Shown here piece after piece: positions 17,228 through 26,177 of a stretch of DNA of 64,000 bases. The stretch comes from Polyangium sp. 6x1 (GTDB taxonomy: Bacteria; Myxococcota_A; Polyangia; Polyangiales; Polyangiaceae): assembly GCF_029946515.1 (NCBI RefSeq), contig NZ_JARZHH010000014.1, positions 124,001 through 188,000 on the forward strand, read 5' to 3'. The notes under the pieces are model-generated. The model was given only the letters and a program-made list of their open reading frames with translations, was not told the origin of the DNA and did not search any database. Both the position numbers and the translations under genes were made by a program. Position 1 is the stretch's first letter; each line of letters begins with the position of its first letter.

Positions 17228-18037
17228 ATGCGCCATCATCGACGTTTCTTCACCCGCGCCCTCGTCGCTCTGCCTGCGGCCGCGCTCGCGCTCGCCGTCA
17301 CGACGGAGGCGCGCGCCGGCAACTCCGACGACGTCGGAGCCGCGATCGGGGGGATCCTCATCACGGGTGGAACCATCCTCGTCACCAGCACGGTCTTCAC
17401 GATTCACGACGTCGGGACCGTGGCGCAACGCGAGCCCCCGGCGGTCGGCTGGTCGATCGCGGAGAGCGTGCTCGTGACGCCGTCGGCGCTCCTTCTCAAT
17501 ACGCTGCTCGCGATCGAGCACGGCGGCGAGGGCACGGCGTCGAACTTCCTATCCGCTCTTCTCGTCGTCCCCGCCGCGTGGACCGGGGCCATGAGCGTGC
17601 ACGGAATCTGGTCGCTCGCCGCGCCGAATACGGATCGGGGGACGGTGTATGGCGTCTCCTGGGCGCTCGGCGCGAACCTCGCGTTCACCACGGGCGCGGT
17701 GAGCGCGCTCTTCGACGACGATCGGACGCCGCCCGTGGCGTTCGGGATCCTCGAAATGCTGGGCACGGCGCCGACGATCCTCGTGGGCGCATCGCAGCTC
17801 CTCGGAAACGACGATCGATATCGCGCGCCCTGGGCGGCGCTCACGGCGTGGTCGGGCGCGCTGTTCGTGCACGGCGGGATCACCCTCGCCACGGCGATCG
17901 CGCGGGAGCGGCGGGAGGAGCCAATGACCCCGGAGCAGCCTCAGGCCGCGTCTGCGGCGCGATGGTTCGTCGCGCCGACGATGGTCAGCGACGGCGTTTC
18001 ACGGGCTCCGGGGATCGGCGTGAGTGGCGTGTTTTGA
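17228..18037 (+). CDS. Secreted/membrane protein of unknown function
   Basis: 269 residues, starting at ATG 17228, three bases after the LysR stop. A signal peptide (ALVALPAAALALAVTTEARA) is followed by an Ala/Gly-rich chain with about six hydrophobic segments and polar turns (GGILITGGTILVTSTVFTI, WSIAESVLVTPSALLLNTLL and similar). The tail is polar. No domain is recognised. The 3' end overlaps the convergent permease gene by 39 bp. Close spacing to LysR allows co-transcription. Confidence 0.6.
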   Translation: MRHHRRFFTRALVALPAAALALAVTTEARAGNSDDVGAAIGGILITGGTILVTSTVFTIHDVGTVAQREPPAVGWSIAESVLVTPSALLLNTLLAIEHGGEGTASNFLSALLVVPAAWTGAMSVHGIWSLAAPNTDRGTVYGVSWALGANLAFTTGAVSALFDDDRTPPVAFGILEMLGTAPTILVGASQLLGNDDRYRAPWAALTAWSGALFVHGGITLATAIARERREEPMTPEQPQAASAARWFVAPTMVSDGVSRAPGIGVSGVF

Positions 18038-19354
18038 CGGCTCGCTCCCGTTCCGGCGGGCGAACACCGCGTGCAAAAGAATGCCGGTCACGCTGCCTGC
18101 CGTGATGCCACTTTGCAGGATCACCTGGAGCCACGGGGGCAAGCTCCGCCAGAAATTCGAAGCGCCGAGCGGAATGAGGCCCACGGCCAGCGTCGCGGCG
18201 ACGATGAGCCCATTCATGCGCCCCTGCTCGCTGTCGAAATCGACCCGCGACAGCGTACGCAGCCCGCTCGCGGCCACCTGCCCGAACATGAGCAGCCCCG
18301 CCCCGCCGAGCACGGGCGCCGGAATCGCGGCGACGAGCGCCGAAAGCTTCGGCAAGAGGCCGAGCACGACCAGGATCGCCCCTGCCGCCGCCACCACCCA
18401 CCGGCTCCGCACGCGCGAGAGCGCCACGAGGCCCACGTTCTGCGCATACGCGGTGTATGGAAACGCATTCAGAACACCGCCGAGCATCGTGGACAAACCG
18501 TCGGCGCGCAGGCCCCGCGCGAGCGCCTCGGGCGTCAAGGGTCTGCCCGTGAGCTCGCCGAGCGCCACGAAATCGCCCGTCGATTCCACCATGACGACCA
18601 GCATCACGAGGGCCATCGAGGCCACCGCGCCCGGATCGAAATGCGGGAGCCCGAACGCGAACGGTGTGGTCACCGCGATCCACCGCGCCTCGCGCACGCC
18701 CGCGAGGTCGAACATGCCGAGCGCCGCCGAGATAACCGTGCCCGACACGAGCCCGAGCAGCACGGCCACGCTCTGCCAGAAGCCCGTGAGCACGCGTTTG
18801 TAAAGAAGAACCAGCGCGAACGTGGTGAACGCGAGCCCGAGCGCGGCCGGCGCGCCGAATTCGGGGGACGACGGGTCCCCGCCTCCCGCCCAGCGCACGG
18901 CGACGGGGAGCAAAGAAATGCCGATGAGCGTGATGATGCTGCCCGTCACGACGGGCGGAAAAAAACGGAGCAATCGAGCGAAATACGGCGCGACGAGCAA
19001 GGTCAACGCCCCGGCCGCGATGACGGCGCCGTACACGGAGGGCAGGCCGCCCGTCTTGCCAATGAGAATCATCGGGCCGACGGCTGCGAACGTGCACCCC
19101 TGAATGACGGGCAGGCGCACGCCGAACCCGGGGAACCCGACGGTCTGCACGAGCGTCGCGAGGCCGCAGGTGAAGAGGTCGGCCGAGATCAGGTAGACGA
19201 GCTGATCGTGGGAAAGGCCAAGGGCGCCGGCGACGATGAGCGGCACCGCGACGGCGCCGGCGTACATGGCGAGCACGTGCTGGAGGCCGTACGCGAGGAG
19301 GCGCGGCAAGGGCAGCCACGCGTCGACGGGATCGGGGGCGCTTTGCGAGGCCAT
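17999..19354 (-). CDS. Xanthine/uracil permease (NCS2 family)
   Basis: 451 residues, about 12-14 transmembrane helices, inner membrane. Family signs are the opening LAYGLQHVLAMYAGAVAVPL, QTVGFPGFGVRLPVIQGCTF, VVMVESTGDFVALGEL (with the conserved Glu in VESTGD), and NAFPYTAYAQNVGLVAL. NCS2 carriers import purine or pyrimidine bases with protons. The NAFPYTAYAQNVG signature is nearer xanthine/urate carriers than UraA, but specificity is inference. Start at ATG 19354. Its last 39 bp overlap the end of the convergent gene at 17228-18037. Confidence 0.92.
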   Translation of the reverse strand: MASQSAPDPVDAWLPLPRLLAYGLQHVLAMYAGAVAVPLIVAGALGLSHDQLVYLISADLFTCGLATLVQTVGFPGFGVRLPVIQGCTFAAVGPMILIGKTGGLPSVYGAVIAAGALTLLVAPYFARLLRFFPPVVTGSIITLIGISLLPVAVRWAGGGDPSSPEFGAPAALGLAFTTFALVLLYKRVLTGFWQSVAVLLGLVSGTVISAALGMFDLAGVREARWIAVTTPFAFGLPHFDPGAVASMALVMLVVMVESTGDFVALGELTGRPLTPEALARGLRADGLSTMLGGVLNAFPYTAYAQNVGLVALSRVRSRWVVAAAGAILVVLGLLPKLSALVAAIPAPVLGGAGLLMFGQVAASGLRTLSRVDFDSEQGRMNGLIVAATLAVGLIPLGASNFWRSLPPWLQVILQSGITAGSVTGILLHAVFARRNGSEPSKHATHADPRSP

Positions 19355-19433
19355 GGCCGAGGATCGCCCCGCGCGGGCGCGAAGGCAACCCCCGGGCGAG
19401 CGTGCGCGCGCCTCGAGGGCGCGACAAACGTCC

Positions 19434-20891
19434 TCAGCGCGGCGGCAAGCGGAAGCGGAGCCCCGGACCCTCGTCTTCCTCGACCTCCGGCGCGAGCAGC
19501 GGCGCGGCCGTTCGGGCAGCCGACGGGTCGAAGGGCACGTCGGCCCAATCGAAGATGCGGCTCGTCGCGTGCAATCGATCGTCCTCGGGGAGATCTTCGA
19601 TGTGCACGCCGTGGTGCCCGTCAGGCACGAAGTACCGGAAGGTGTCGTTCTTCGCCCGGGCGTCGAACGGGTTGGTGCTCCAAGGATCGTTCTCTCCATA
19701 GATGAAGAGCATCCGCTCGCCGTGCGACCTCGTCCGCGCTTCGATCCGCGCCATGAGCCCGTGGGAGAACGGGATCGTCACGGGCACGGGCGTGAGGTTT
19801 TCCGCCTTGTCCTGCCCCGGATATCGCAGCAAGTCCATCAAGGGAGCCTCATCGAAACGCGGGTGGCCGAGCTGGGTGGCCGACTGGTAGAAATAGGGCC
19901 CGTAGTAGACGTTGATGGTCTCGTCGTCGTAGTTGAACGGGGCGCCGAGGTAGTCGATGTAGAAATGAAGCAGCTCCTCGTCGCTCGCGTTCGGCGCCGG
20001 AAGATGAGGTTCGCAGAAGTCCACGGGGCAGAACTGCCAGTAGAAGAACGAGGCCTCGAGGACGCCGAATTCGAAGGCCCGGTCGGCCCCCACGATGTCG
20101 TACGTGAGGCCCCACTCGGCCATTTCCGCCACCATCATCGGCACGATCTGCTCACGCCGGGTCAAAAGCGCGCGCTGGTATGCGGTCAACCTCGCCCGCA
20201 TCGTCGGGTCCCCCACCTGACGGAGGAAGGTGACGTACCGCGGATCGCTGGCCGAATAGGTGGACGGCGACACGTAGGCGACCGTGCCGTCCACGTCGTC
20301 CGGGTGGTAGTAGCGATGATAGATCGAGGTCATGCCGCCCTTGCTGCTGGCGCCGGAGATCCAGCGGCCGGTATAGACGGGCCGGAACGCCTGCACGATC
20401 CGGTGGTGATCGCCCGCGGCCTGCTCGATATCGAGGTGCTCGTACGGCGGGCCCGGGGGCACGGATTCGCCATAGTAGCGGTGCTCGACGTAGAGCTGAT
20501 TGCCCTGGAGCATCCTCGTGACCTCCCATTCGGTCGCCTTCCGCGTGTTGACGGCATACCCGCTGGGCATGAACGACGTGGGCCCGTCGAAGGAGCGGTG
20601 CAGGAGGGCGATTTTCTGGGTGAAGCGCGGGCCGTTCGGATTGTGATGATCCACGGGCTGATCAAATCGAAGCACGAAGAAACGCGTGCCCGGGATGTTC
20701 GAGGGTTTCTCGCTGTCCACCGTGAGCCCGGGGATCGTCGCGAGCGCGGCGAGGACCTCGTCGTTCACGGCTGCCTGCGCCTCGGCGACGGGCTCGTCCA
20801 GAGCAGCGCCACCTCCGTTGCCACACGCGGCAACTCCGAAGGCAAGGAGGATCGAGGCCAGAGGAAAGTTACGAAATGGGCGGATGTTCAT
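19434..20891 (-). CDS. S37-family (PS-10-like) tripeptidyl aminopeptidase, lipoprotein
   Basis: 485 residues. A lipoprotein signal ends at a Cys (ILLAFGVAAC), placing it at the cell surface or periplasm. The body matches the secreted S37/PS-10 peptidases of Streptomyces: FFVLRFDQPVDHHNP, LYVEHRYYGES, and a nucleophile region GRWISGASSKGGMTS, where Ser in ASSKGG is the probable nucleophile. The catalytic Asp is probably in LFIYGENDPWS and the His in PDGHHGVHIEDLP. These enzymes take tripeptides from the N-termini of partly degraded protein, which suits a predatory or proteolytic lifestyle. It is divergent from benzoate-CoA ligase. Confidence 0.85.
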   Translation of the reverse strand: MNIRPFRNFPLASILLAFGVAACGNGGGAALDEPVAEAQAAVNDEVLAALATIPGLTVDSEKPSNIPGTRFFVLRFDQPVDHHNPNGPRFTQKIALLHRSFDGPTSFMPSGYAVNTRKATEWEVTRMLQGNQLYVEHRYYGESVPPGPPYEHLDIEQAAGDHHRIVQAFRPVYTGRWISGASSKGGMTSIYHRYYHPDDVDGTVAYVSPSTYSASDPRYVTFLRQVGDPTMRARLTAYQRALLTRREQIVPMMVAEMAEWGLTYDIVGADRAFEFGVLEASFFYWQFCPVDFCEPHLPAPNASDEELLHFYIDYLGAPFNYDDETINVYYGPYFYQSATQLGHPRFDEAPLMDLLRYPGQDKAENLTPVPVTIPFSHGLMARIEARTRSHGERMLFIYGENDPWSTNPFDARAKNDTFRYFVPDGHHGVHIEDLPEDDRLHATSRIFDWADVPFDPSAARTAAPLLAPEVEEDEGPGLRFRLPPR

Positions 20892-21003
20892 GCTTTTTCA
20901 CTTTGGCAATCGGCGTGCCTGGGGGCCCGCACATCGCCACGCGTCACGGAGCGGCAGGCGCACGGGAGGGTCCCGGGCCATGCGCACAGGTCGAGCAACC
21001 GGC

Positions 21004-21052
21004 TTGCGCGAATTGCGCAATCCGCCCGTCGACATTGCGCGATTCGTGCAAT
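21004..21052. promoter_or_regulatory. Paired inverted-repeat operators before benzoate-CoA ligase
   Basis: Two similar dyads lie in the 243-bp divergent gap: TTGCGC-GAATT-GCGCAA (21004-21020, perfect) and ATTGCGC-GATTC-GTGCAAT (21034-21052, one mismatch). Their centres are about 31 bp apart, close to three helical turns, so both would face the same side of DNA. They lie 83-131 bp before the ligase start. They probably bind one dimeric regulator that senses benzoate or benzoyl-CoA; the regulator is not encoded next door. Confidence 0.55.
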
Positions 21053-21134
21053 CGCAGGGCGCGCGCGCCGGCTCTGACGCAGCGCATGCGCCGACGAGCA
21101 AGCGGGGCGCCACCTGTGGTACGCTCCCGGCACG

Positions 21135-22706
21135 ATGTCCGCGCCCTCCCCTGCCCTCACGTTCCCGCGCGCCTACAACGCAGCCGAGCATTTCGTCGAC
21201 AGGCACCTCAGCGAGGGGCGCGGCGACAAGGCCGCGATCATCGACCCCCAGGGCACCGTGACCTACGGGGAGCTCGCCGAGCGCGTGAACCGCGCGGGAA
21301 ACGCGCTCCGGGGCCTCGGCGTCCGCATGGAGGAGCGGGTCCTCCTTTGCTTGCTCGACGGCCGCGATTTTCCGAGCGTGTTCTTCGGAGCGATGAAGAT
21401 CGGCGCCGTCCCGGTGCCCGTGAACACGCTCCTCCAGCCCGACGATTACGCCTACCTCCTCGACGACAGCCGCGCCCGCGTGCTCGTCGTCTCGTCCCTG
21501 CTCTACCCGAAATTCGCGTCGATCCTCGAAAAGGCGCGCTTCGTCGAGCACGTCGTGCTCGTGGGCGCGGAAGACGAGGGCCCCGGAAGGCACGCGCGCC
21601 TCGAGAGCCTCCTCCGCGCCGCCGAGCCCACGCTCGCGGCGGCGCCAACGTCGCCGGACGACGTGGCCTTCTGGCTCTACTCGTCCGGATCGACCGGACG
21701 ACCGAAAGGCGCGGTGCACCTGCATTCCCACCTCCAGCAGACCGCCGTGCTGTATGGCGAGCGCGTCCTCGGGATCGAGCCCTCCGACGTGGTCTTCTCG
21801 GCGGCGAAATCGTTTTTCGCGTACGGACTCGGCAATGGGCTCACGTTCCCCTTCCACGTCGGCGCGACGGCCGTCTACCAGCCCGACCGGGCGACGCCCG
21901 ACACCGTGATGCGCGTGCTCCGCGAAAAACGGCCGACCCTCTTCTACGGCGTCCCCACGCTCTACGCCTCGATCCTCGCCGATCCCAGGAACAACCGCGA
22001 GACCGGCTCCGATCGCCTCCGCGTCTGCGTCTCTGCGGGCGAGGCATTGCCCAGGGAGATCGGCGAGAAATGGTTTCTGCGCTTCGGGGCGCACATCCTC
22101 GACGGGATCGGCTCCACCGAGATGCTGCACATCTTCATGAGCAATCGCCCCGGCGACGTGCGTTACGGCACCTCGGGCCGACCCGTCCCCGGTTATGACG
22201 TGAAGCTCGTCGACGACGCCGGCGAGCCCGTGCCCGACGGCGAGGACGGCTCGCTCTGGGTGCGCGGGCCGTCGAGCTGCGTGGCCTACTGGAACCAGCG
22301 ACAGAAGAGCCTCGACACGTTCCACGGCGCCTGGACGCGGACGGGCGACCGGTACGTGCGCGACGCGGACGGCTATTTCACGTACGCGGGGCGCAGCGAC
22401 GACATGCTCAAGGTCTCGGGGATCTGGGTCTCGCCCTTCGAGGTCGAGAGCGCCCTCGCCGCCCACGAGGCCGTGCTCGAAGCCGCCGTCGTGGGCCACG
22501 CCGACGAGGCGAAGCTCGTCAAGCCGAAGGCCTTCGTCGTGCTCAAGCGGCCGGACGAAGCCTCGCCGGCGCTCGCGGATGCGCTGAAGGATTTCGTGAA
22601 GGGGCGGCTCGCCCCCTACAAATACCCGCGCTGGATCGAGTTCGTGCGCGAGCTGCCGAAGACGGCGACGGGGAAGATCCAGCGGTTCAAGCTGCGGGAA
22701 GGGTGA
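21135..22706 (+). CDS. Benzoate-CoA ligase family protein
   Basis: 523 residues, cytosolic ANL-superfamily enzyme. It would activate benzoate (or a related aryl acid) with ATP and CoA to benzoyl-CoA and AMP, the first step of aerobic (box) or anaerobic benzoate degradation and also a source of benzoyl starters. Motifs: the P-loop FWLYSSGSTGRPKGAVH, VCVSAGEALP, DGIGSTEMLHIF (A5), TGDRY and GRSDDMLKVSGIWVSPFEVE (hinge), and catalytic Lys in PKTATGKIQRF. The FFAYGLGNGLTFPF stretch is typical of benzoate-CoA ligases. No box or bcr genes are in the window, so the ligase is isolated. Confidence 0.9.
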   Translation: MSAPSPALTFPRAYNAAEHFVDRHLSEGRGDKAAIIDPQGTVTYGELAERVNRAGNALRGLGVRMEERVLLCLLDGRDFPSVFFGAMKIGAVPVPVNTLLQPDDYAYLLDDSRARVLVVSSLLYPKFASILEKARFVEHVVLVGAEDEGPGRHARLESLLRAAEPTLAAAPTSPDDVAFWLYSSGSTGRPKGAVHLHSHLQQTAVLYGERVLGIEPSDVVFSAAKSFFAYGLGNGLTFPFHVGATAVYQPDRATPDTVMRVLREKRPTLFYGVPTLYASILADPRNNRETGSDRLRVCVSAGEALPREIGEKWFLRFGAHILDGIGSTEMLHIFMSNRPGDVRYGTSGRPVPGYDVKLVDDAGEPVPDGEDGSLWVRGPSSCVAYWNQRQKSLDTFHGAWTRTGDRYVRDADGYFTYAGRSDDMLKVSGIWVSPFEVESALAAHEAVLEAAVVGHADEAKLVKPKAFVVLKRPDEASPALADALKDFVKGRLAPYKYPRWIEFVRELPKTATGKIQRFKLREG

Positions 22707-22716
22707 GAACGTTGCA

Positions 22717-23328
22717 TCAATGGGCCGCGCCGCGCCCGCCATTGCAAGGCCGCGCGCGGACCCCGTCGAGCAGCACGGCCTTGCAATGGGCGAACGCCTC
22801 GGGGAAGCTCAGCCCGAGCGCGGCGAGGACGTCGGGTCGGAGGATGTTCTGCGCATTGCCGATCACGAGGCGGACGACGAGGTCCTCGGGGACGTCGGGC
22901 CGGAAGACGCCCGCGCGTTTGCCCGCGGCGAAGAGCGCGCGCGTGCGCGTGTGGACGACCTTGCTCCGCCACGCGTCGACGCGGGCCCAGAGCGAAGGCG
23001 CGTCGCGATGCAGATCGGTGAGCAGCGGCCCGCGCGCCTCTTCGTAGCCCGCCGCGACGATGCGCATGAAGCGATCGAGCTTGTCCTCGAAGCCCAGTCT
23101 CACGTCGTCGAGCGCGGCCGCGAGCTCGGCGTCGATCGCGGTGAACGCCGCGTCGATGACGGCCTCGCAGAGATCCTCCTTGCTCGCGAAATGGCGATAG
23201 AGCGTCTTTTTGCTCATGGCGAGCTCGGAGGCGATCTCGTCCATGGTGACGCGGCCGAACCCGTGCGCGAAAAAGAGCCGTCGCGCGACGGCGAGGATCC
23301 GGCCACGCGCCTCCGCCTCGGCCGTCAC
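22717..23328 (-). CDS. TetR-family regulator
   Basis: 203 residues, GTG start at 23328 overlapping the P450 stop (GTGA), hence translated from the same message. The N-terminal helix-turn-helix is plain: ARRLFFAHGFGRVTMDEIASE and AMSKKTLYRHFASKEDL (each quoted in part of residues 10-55). The ligand domain is helical with no recognised specificity. Being the second gene of the P450 operon, with an inverted repeat just before that operon, it is probably an autoregulating repressor released by the P450 substrate. Confidence 0.92.
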   Translation of the reverse strand: MTAEAEARGRILAVARRLFFAHGFGRVTMDEIASELAMSKKTLYRHFASKEDLCEAVIDAAFTAIDAELAAALDDVRLGFEDKLDRFMRIVAAGYEEARGPLLTDLHRDAPSLWARVDAWRSKVVHTRTRALFAAGKRAGVFRPDVPEDLVVRLVIGNAQNILRPDVLAALGLSFPEAFAHCKAVLLDGVRARPCNGGRGAAH

Positions 23329-24656
23329 GAGACGGCCCGCTGCACGGGCCCGAGGTACCGGAGCGGCGCGCCCTCGGACGGACCGAGCGTCACGTTGCGC
23401 CGCACGACGCGCGGCGGCTCGGCGGAGAGCACCTGGAAGCGGTGCGACGCGAGGAGCGTGCCGAGCACGATCTTCATCTCGTAGAGCGCGAACGCCGCCC
23501 CGAGGCAACGCCGCGCGCCTCCGCCGAACGGCAAATACTCGAACGGCGTGAATTTGCGCTCCAGGAATCGCTCGGGCCGGAACACGTCGGCGTCGGGGTA
23601 GACGGCGGGGTTATGGTGCACGAGAATGATCGCCGCCATCACGGCCGCGCCGGCCGGGAGCTCGCGGCCGCGGAACGTGAACGGCGCAAGGAGCCTGCGC
23701 GAGACCATGCCGACCACCGGATGCACCCGGAGCGCCTCGTCGCAAACGGCCGAGAGATAAGGCAATTTCACGAGCGCCTCGGGCGACGGCGCCGGGCCGA
23801 GCTCGCGGATCTCGGCGAGGAGACGATCGCGAATGCGCGAGCTCCGGTGGATCCAGTCGAGCGCCCAGGCCATGCCAATGGCGGTGGTCTCGTGGCCGGC
23901 GATGAGCATGGTGCGCAATTCGTCGTCGATCTCCTCGTCGGACATGGGGTTGCCCTCCTCGTCGCGCACGGAGAGCAGGAGGCTCAAGATGTCGTCGTGG
24001 CTCTCGCCGCTCTTGCGCCGGGCCGCGATTTCCTCGGCGATGAGGGCGTGGAAGCGCTCGGTGAAACGCTGAAAGCGCGCCCAGGGACCGAGGCCGCCGA
24101 AGGAGTGGCGCAGGGGCTCGATCGTCATGAGCGACGGCGTGTACGCCTCGATATAACCGACGATCACCTCGCGGAACTGCGCCACGCGCGCCGGATCGCG
24201 CACGCCGAAGACGGCCTCGATGATGACTTCGAGCGAGATTTCCTGGGTGAGATCCTGCGCCTTGAACCTCGCGCCCGCCGGGAGCTCAGAAGCCTTGCGG
24301 AGCGTGATGGCGGCCATGAGGTCGCCATAGGCGCGCATGCGATCGCCGTGAAAGGGCGGCGTGAGCAGCTTGCGCTCGCGGCGGTGGCGCATGCCGTCGA
24401 GCAGGAGCATCGAATGCCGGCCGACCACTGGCTCGAGCGGGATCTTCGCGAACGGGGTGAAGAGGGAGGGATCCGCGGTGAAAATCTCCCGGATCCCCTC
24501 GGGATCCCCCGTGACGACGACTTCCCCCATGGGGAGCCGGAGCGTGAACGGGTCGCCGTAACGACCGACGGTGTCGAGGAAAAAACCCTTCGTGTCCCGG
24601 GCGAGCTTGAACGCCTGGAGCGCGGGGAAGCGAGGACCGGCAGGCAGGGTGTGCAT
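23325..24656 (-). CDS. Cytochrome P450
   Basis: 443 residues, soluble. The I-helix oxygen motif is AGHETT (about residue 250), the K-helix ExxR is EALR in CDEALRVHPVVG, PERF occurs in FRPERFLERKF, and the heme-thiolate loop is FGGGARRCLGAAFA with C384 as heme ligand. P450s hydroxylate or otherwise oxidise small molecules and need a ferredoxin and reductase, neither of which is adjacent. The proline-rich LPAGPR start and the PVVGMVSRR region recall self-sufficient fatty-acid or terpene P450s, but the substrate is unknown. First gene of a two-gene operon with TetR. Confidence 0.95.
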   Translation of the reverse strand: MHTLPAGPRFPALQAFKLARDTKGFFLDTVGRYGDPFTLRLPMGEVVVTGDPEGIREIFTADPSLFTPFAKIPLEPVVGRHSMLLLDGMRHRRERKLLTPPFHGDRMRAYGDLMAAITLRKASELPAGARFKAQDLTQEISLEVIIEAVFGVRDPARVAQFREVIVGYIEAYTPSLMTIEPLRHSFGGLGPWARFQRFTERFHALIAEEIAARRKSGESHDDILSLLLSVRDEEGNPMSDEEIDDELRTMLIAGHETTAIGMAWALDWIHRSSRIRDRLLAEIRELGPAPSPEALVKLPYLSAVCDEALRVHPVVGMVSRRLLAPFTFRGRELPAGAAVMAAIILVHHNPAVYPDADVFRPERFLERKFTPFEYLPFGGGARRCLGAAFALYEMKIVLGTLLASHRFQVLSAEPPRVVRRNVTLGPSEGAPLRYLGPVQRAVS

Positions 24657-24676
24657 CGTGGCCTCCGTGGGAACTC

Positions 24677-24706
24677 AGGAAACTTTATCGGTTTCCTCGG
24701 TTTCCT
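24677..24706. promoter_or_regulatory. Putative TetR operator before the P450 operon
   Basis: AGGAAAC (24677-24683) and GTTTCCT (24691-24697) form a perfect inverted repeat with a 7-bp spacer, and a third half-site GTTTCCT follows at 24700-24706, 9 bp on. The site is 21-50 bp before the P450 start, where bound repressor would block the promoter. It probably binds the TetR protein encoded downstream in the same operon. Confidence 0.65.
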
Positions 24707-24828
24707 GCAAGGGTCAAAAACGTGCTGCTACACACAACAACGGCCGAGAGCGCGCGGCGTGGAGCGAGCTTTCGCTCCGACAGGGCTGTTCGTGTCATAG
24801 GATATGCCTCGTCCCCCAGCCGCCGCCC

Positions 24829-25650
24829 ATGTCCCCGAATCCCTCGTCGCAAAGCCCCACCGACCTCGTGCGAGACCTGGAACGGCTCGGCGTCCGCGCG
24901 GGCGACACGTTGATGATCCACGCTTCGCTTCGCGCGCTCGGGCCGGTCGAAGGCGGCGCGGGCGGCGTCCTCGACGCCCTCGATCGAGCCGTCGGCGCGA
25001 GCGGGACGTGGATGATGGTTCTCGGCGCGCGCGACGACTGGGCCTGGGTGAACGACCTCCCCGAGGACGAGCGCGCCCAGCACCTCGCCAGCGCCGAGCC
25101 CTTCGACAGCCTGCGCACGCCCGCGGATCCGGACGTCGGTTACCTCGCCGAAGCGCTCCGCCAGCGACCCGGCACGCTCGTGACGAACCATCCGGAGGGC
25201 CGATTCGGCGCCCGCGGCGCGCGCGCCGCCGAGCTCGTTCGTGATCCCCCGTGGCACGATTATTTTGGTCCCGGATCGCCGCTCGAAAAGCTCTGCCAGC
25301 TCGGCGGTCGCGTGCTCCGCCTCGGCGCCGACCTCAATACCACCACCGTGCTGCACTGGGCCGAGTATCTCGTGGATCTGCCGGAGAAACGCCGCGTACG
25401 TCGATACCGCCGGATCGCCGGGAGCCCGGCACCAGCCATCCGTCATGTCGATAGTCTCGACGACAGCGACGGCATCGTCGAATGGCCCGGCGAGGATTAT
25501 TTCGCGCTCATCCTGCGGGACTACCTGGACACCGGCCGCGCGAGCCAGGGGACCGTGGGCCGCGCGCGGAGCGAGCTCGTCGAAGCCGCGGACCTCGTGG
25601 CGTTCGGCGTGACCTGGATGAAAAGCCGGTTCGCGTCGCTCGCGCGGTGA
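24829..25650 (+). CDS. Aminoglycoside 3-N-acetyltransferase family (AAC(3)-like)
   Basis: 273 residues, cytosolic, start at ATG 24829. It matches the antibiotic_NAT fold: GDTLMIHASLRALGPVEGG at the start (CoA-binding and acyl transfer), TNHPEGRFGARG, a GPGSPLEKLCQLGGRVLRLG segment with NTTTVLHWAEYL, and a final acidic helix. The family acetylates the 3-amino group of aminoglycosides with acetyl-CoA. Chromosomal members in soil bacteria often have unknown natural substrates, so actual resistance is not assured. It stands alone, 172 bp from the divergent P450 operon, and converges on a GNAT gene. Confidence 0.88.
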   Translation: MSPNPSSQSPTDLVRDLERLGVRAGDTLMIHASLRALGPVEGGAGGVLDALDRAVGASGTWMMVLGARDDWAWVNDLPEDERAQHLASAEPFDSLRTPADPDVGYLAEALRQRPGTLVTNHPEGRFGARGARAAELVRDPPWHDYFGPGSPLEKLCQLGGRVLRLGADLNTTTVLHWAEYLVDLPEKRRVRRYRRIAGSPAPAIRHVDSLDDSDGIVEWPGEDYFALILRDYLDTGRASQGTVGRARSELVEAADLVAFGVTWMKSRFASLAR

Positions 25651-25661
25651 TTCTCCGGCCG

Positions 25662-26177
25662 TCACGCGAGCGTGAGGCGCATGTGAACCCGGAAATTCCA
25701 GTCGATGCCCATTGCGCCTTGCGCCTCGGCCACGGCGCGCATCTCCGCGGACCATCGCTCCTCGGGGACCACGACGAAGCCGTGGCGCGCATACCACGGC
25801 ATGTTCCACGCGACATCCGATTGCGTGTTCAGCACGAGGGTCCGCTCGCCCGCCGCGCGAGCATGCTCGATCAGATCCCGCAAGAGCGCAGTGCCAATGC
25901 CGCGCCGCCCGTGCGAGGGCAACACGCTCACCTGCCCGAGGCAAAGCTCCGCGCCCACACGCGCGACGAGGAGCCAGCCGACGACCTCGCCGTCGACCTC
26001 GGCGACGGTGATACGCCCCGCCGCGACGGCTCGCTGCGCGGCCTCGAGCGGGATGGTCTCTCCGTCGAGGAACGCGGCGTGGCGGGTCTGCCGATAACGC
26101 TCGTCCGCGGCGCGCTCGATGATCCCGAGCACGGGAATGTCCTCGGCGCGCGCCGGACGCAAGACGAAGGAGGTCAC
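25662..26177 (-). CDS. GNAT-family N-acetyltransferase
   Basis: 171 residues, GTG start at 26177 (VTSFVLRPARAEDIP). The GNAT core is clear: VAEVDGEVVGWLLVA (beta 2-4), CLGQVSVLPSHGRRGIGTALLRDLIEHA with the acetyl-CoA loop Q/RxxGxG/A (HGRRGIGTA), and LNTQSDVAWNMPWYARHGFVVV closing the fold. It acetylates an amine of unknown identity in the cytosol. It converges on the AAC(3)-like gene with an 11-bp gap. Confidence 0.9.
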   Translation of the reverse strand: MTSFVLRPARAEDIPVLGIIERAADERYRQTRHAAFLDGETIPLEAAQRAVAAGRITVAEVDGEVVGWLLVARVGAELCLGQVSVLPSHGRRGIGTALLRDLIEHARAAGERTLVLNTQSDVAWNMPWYARHGFVVVPEERWSAEMRAVAEAQGAMGIDWNFRVHMRLTLA

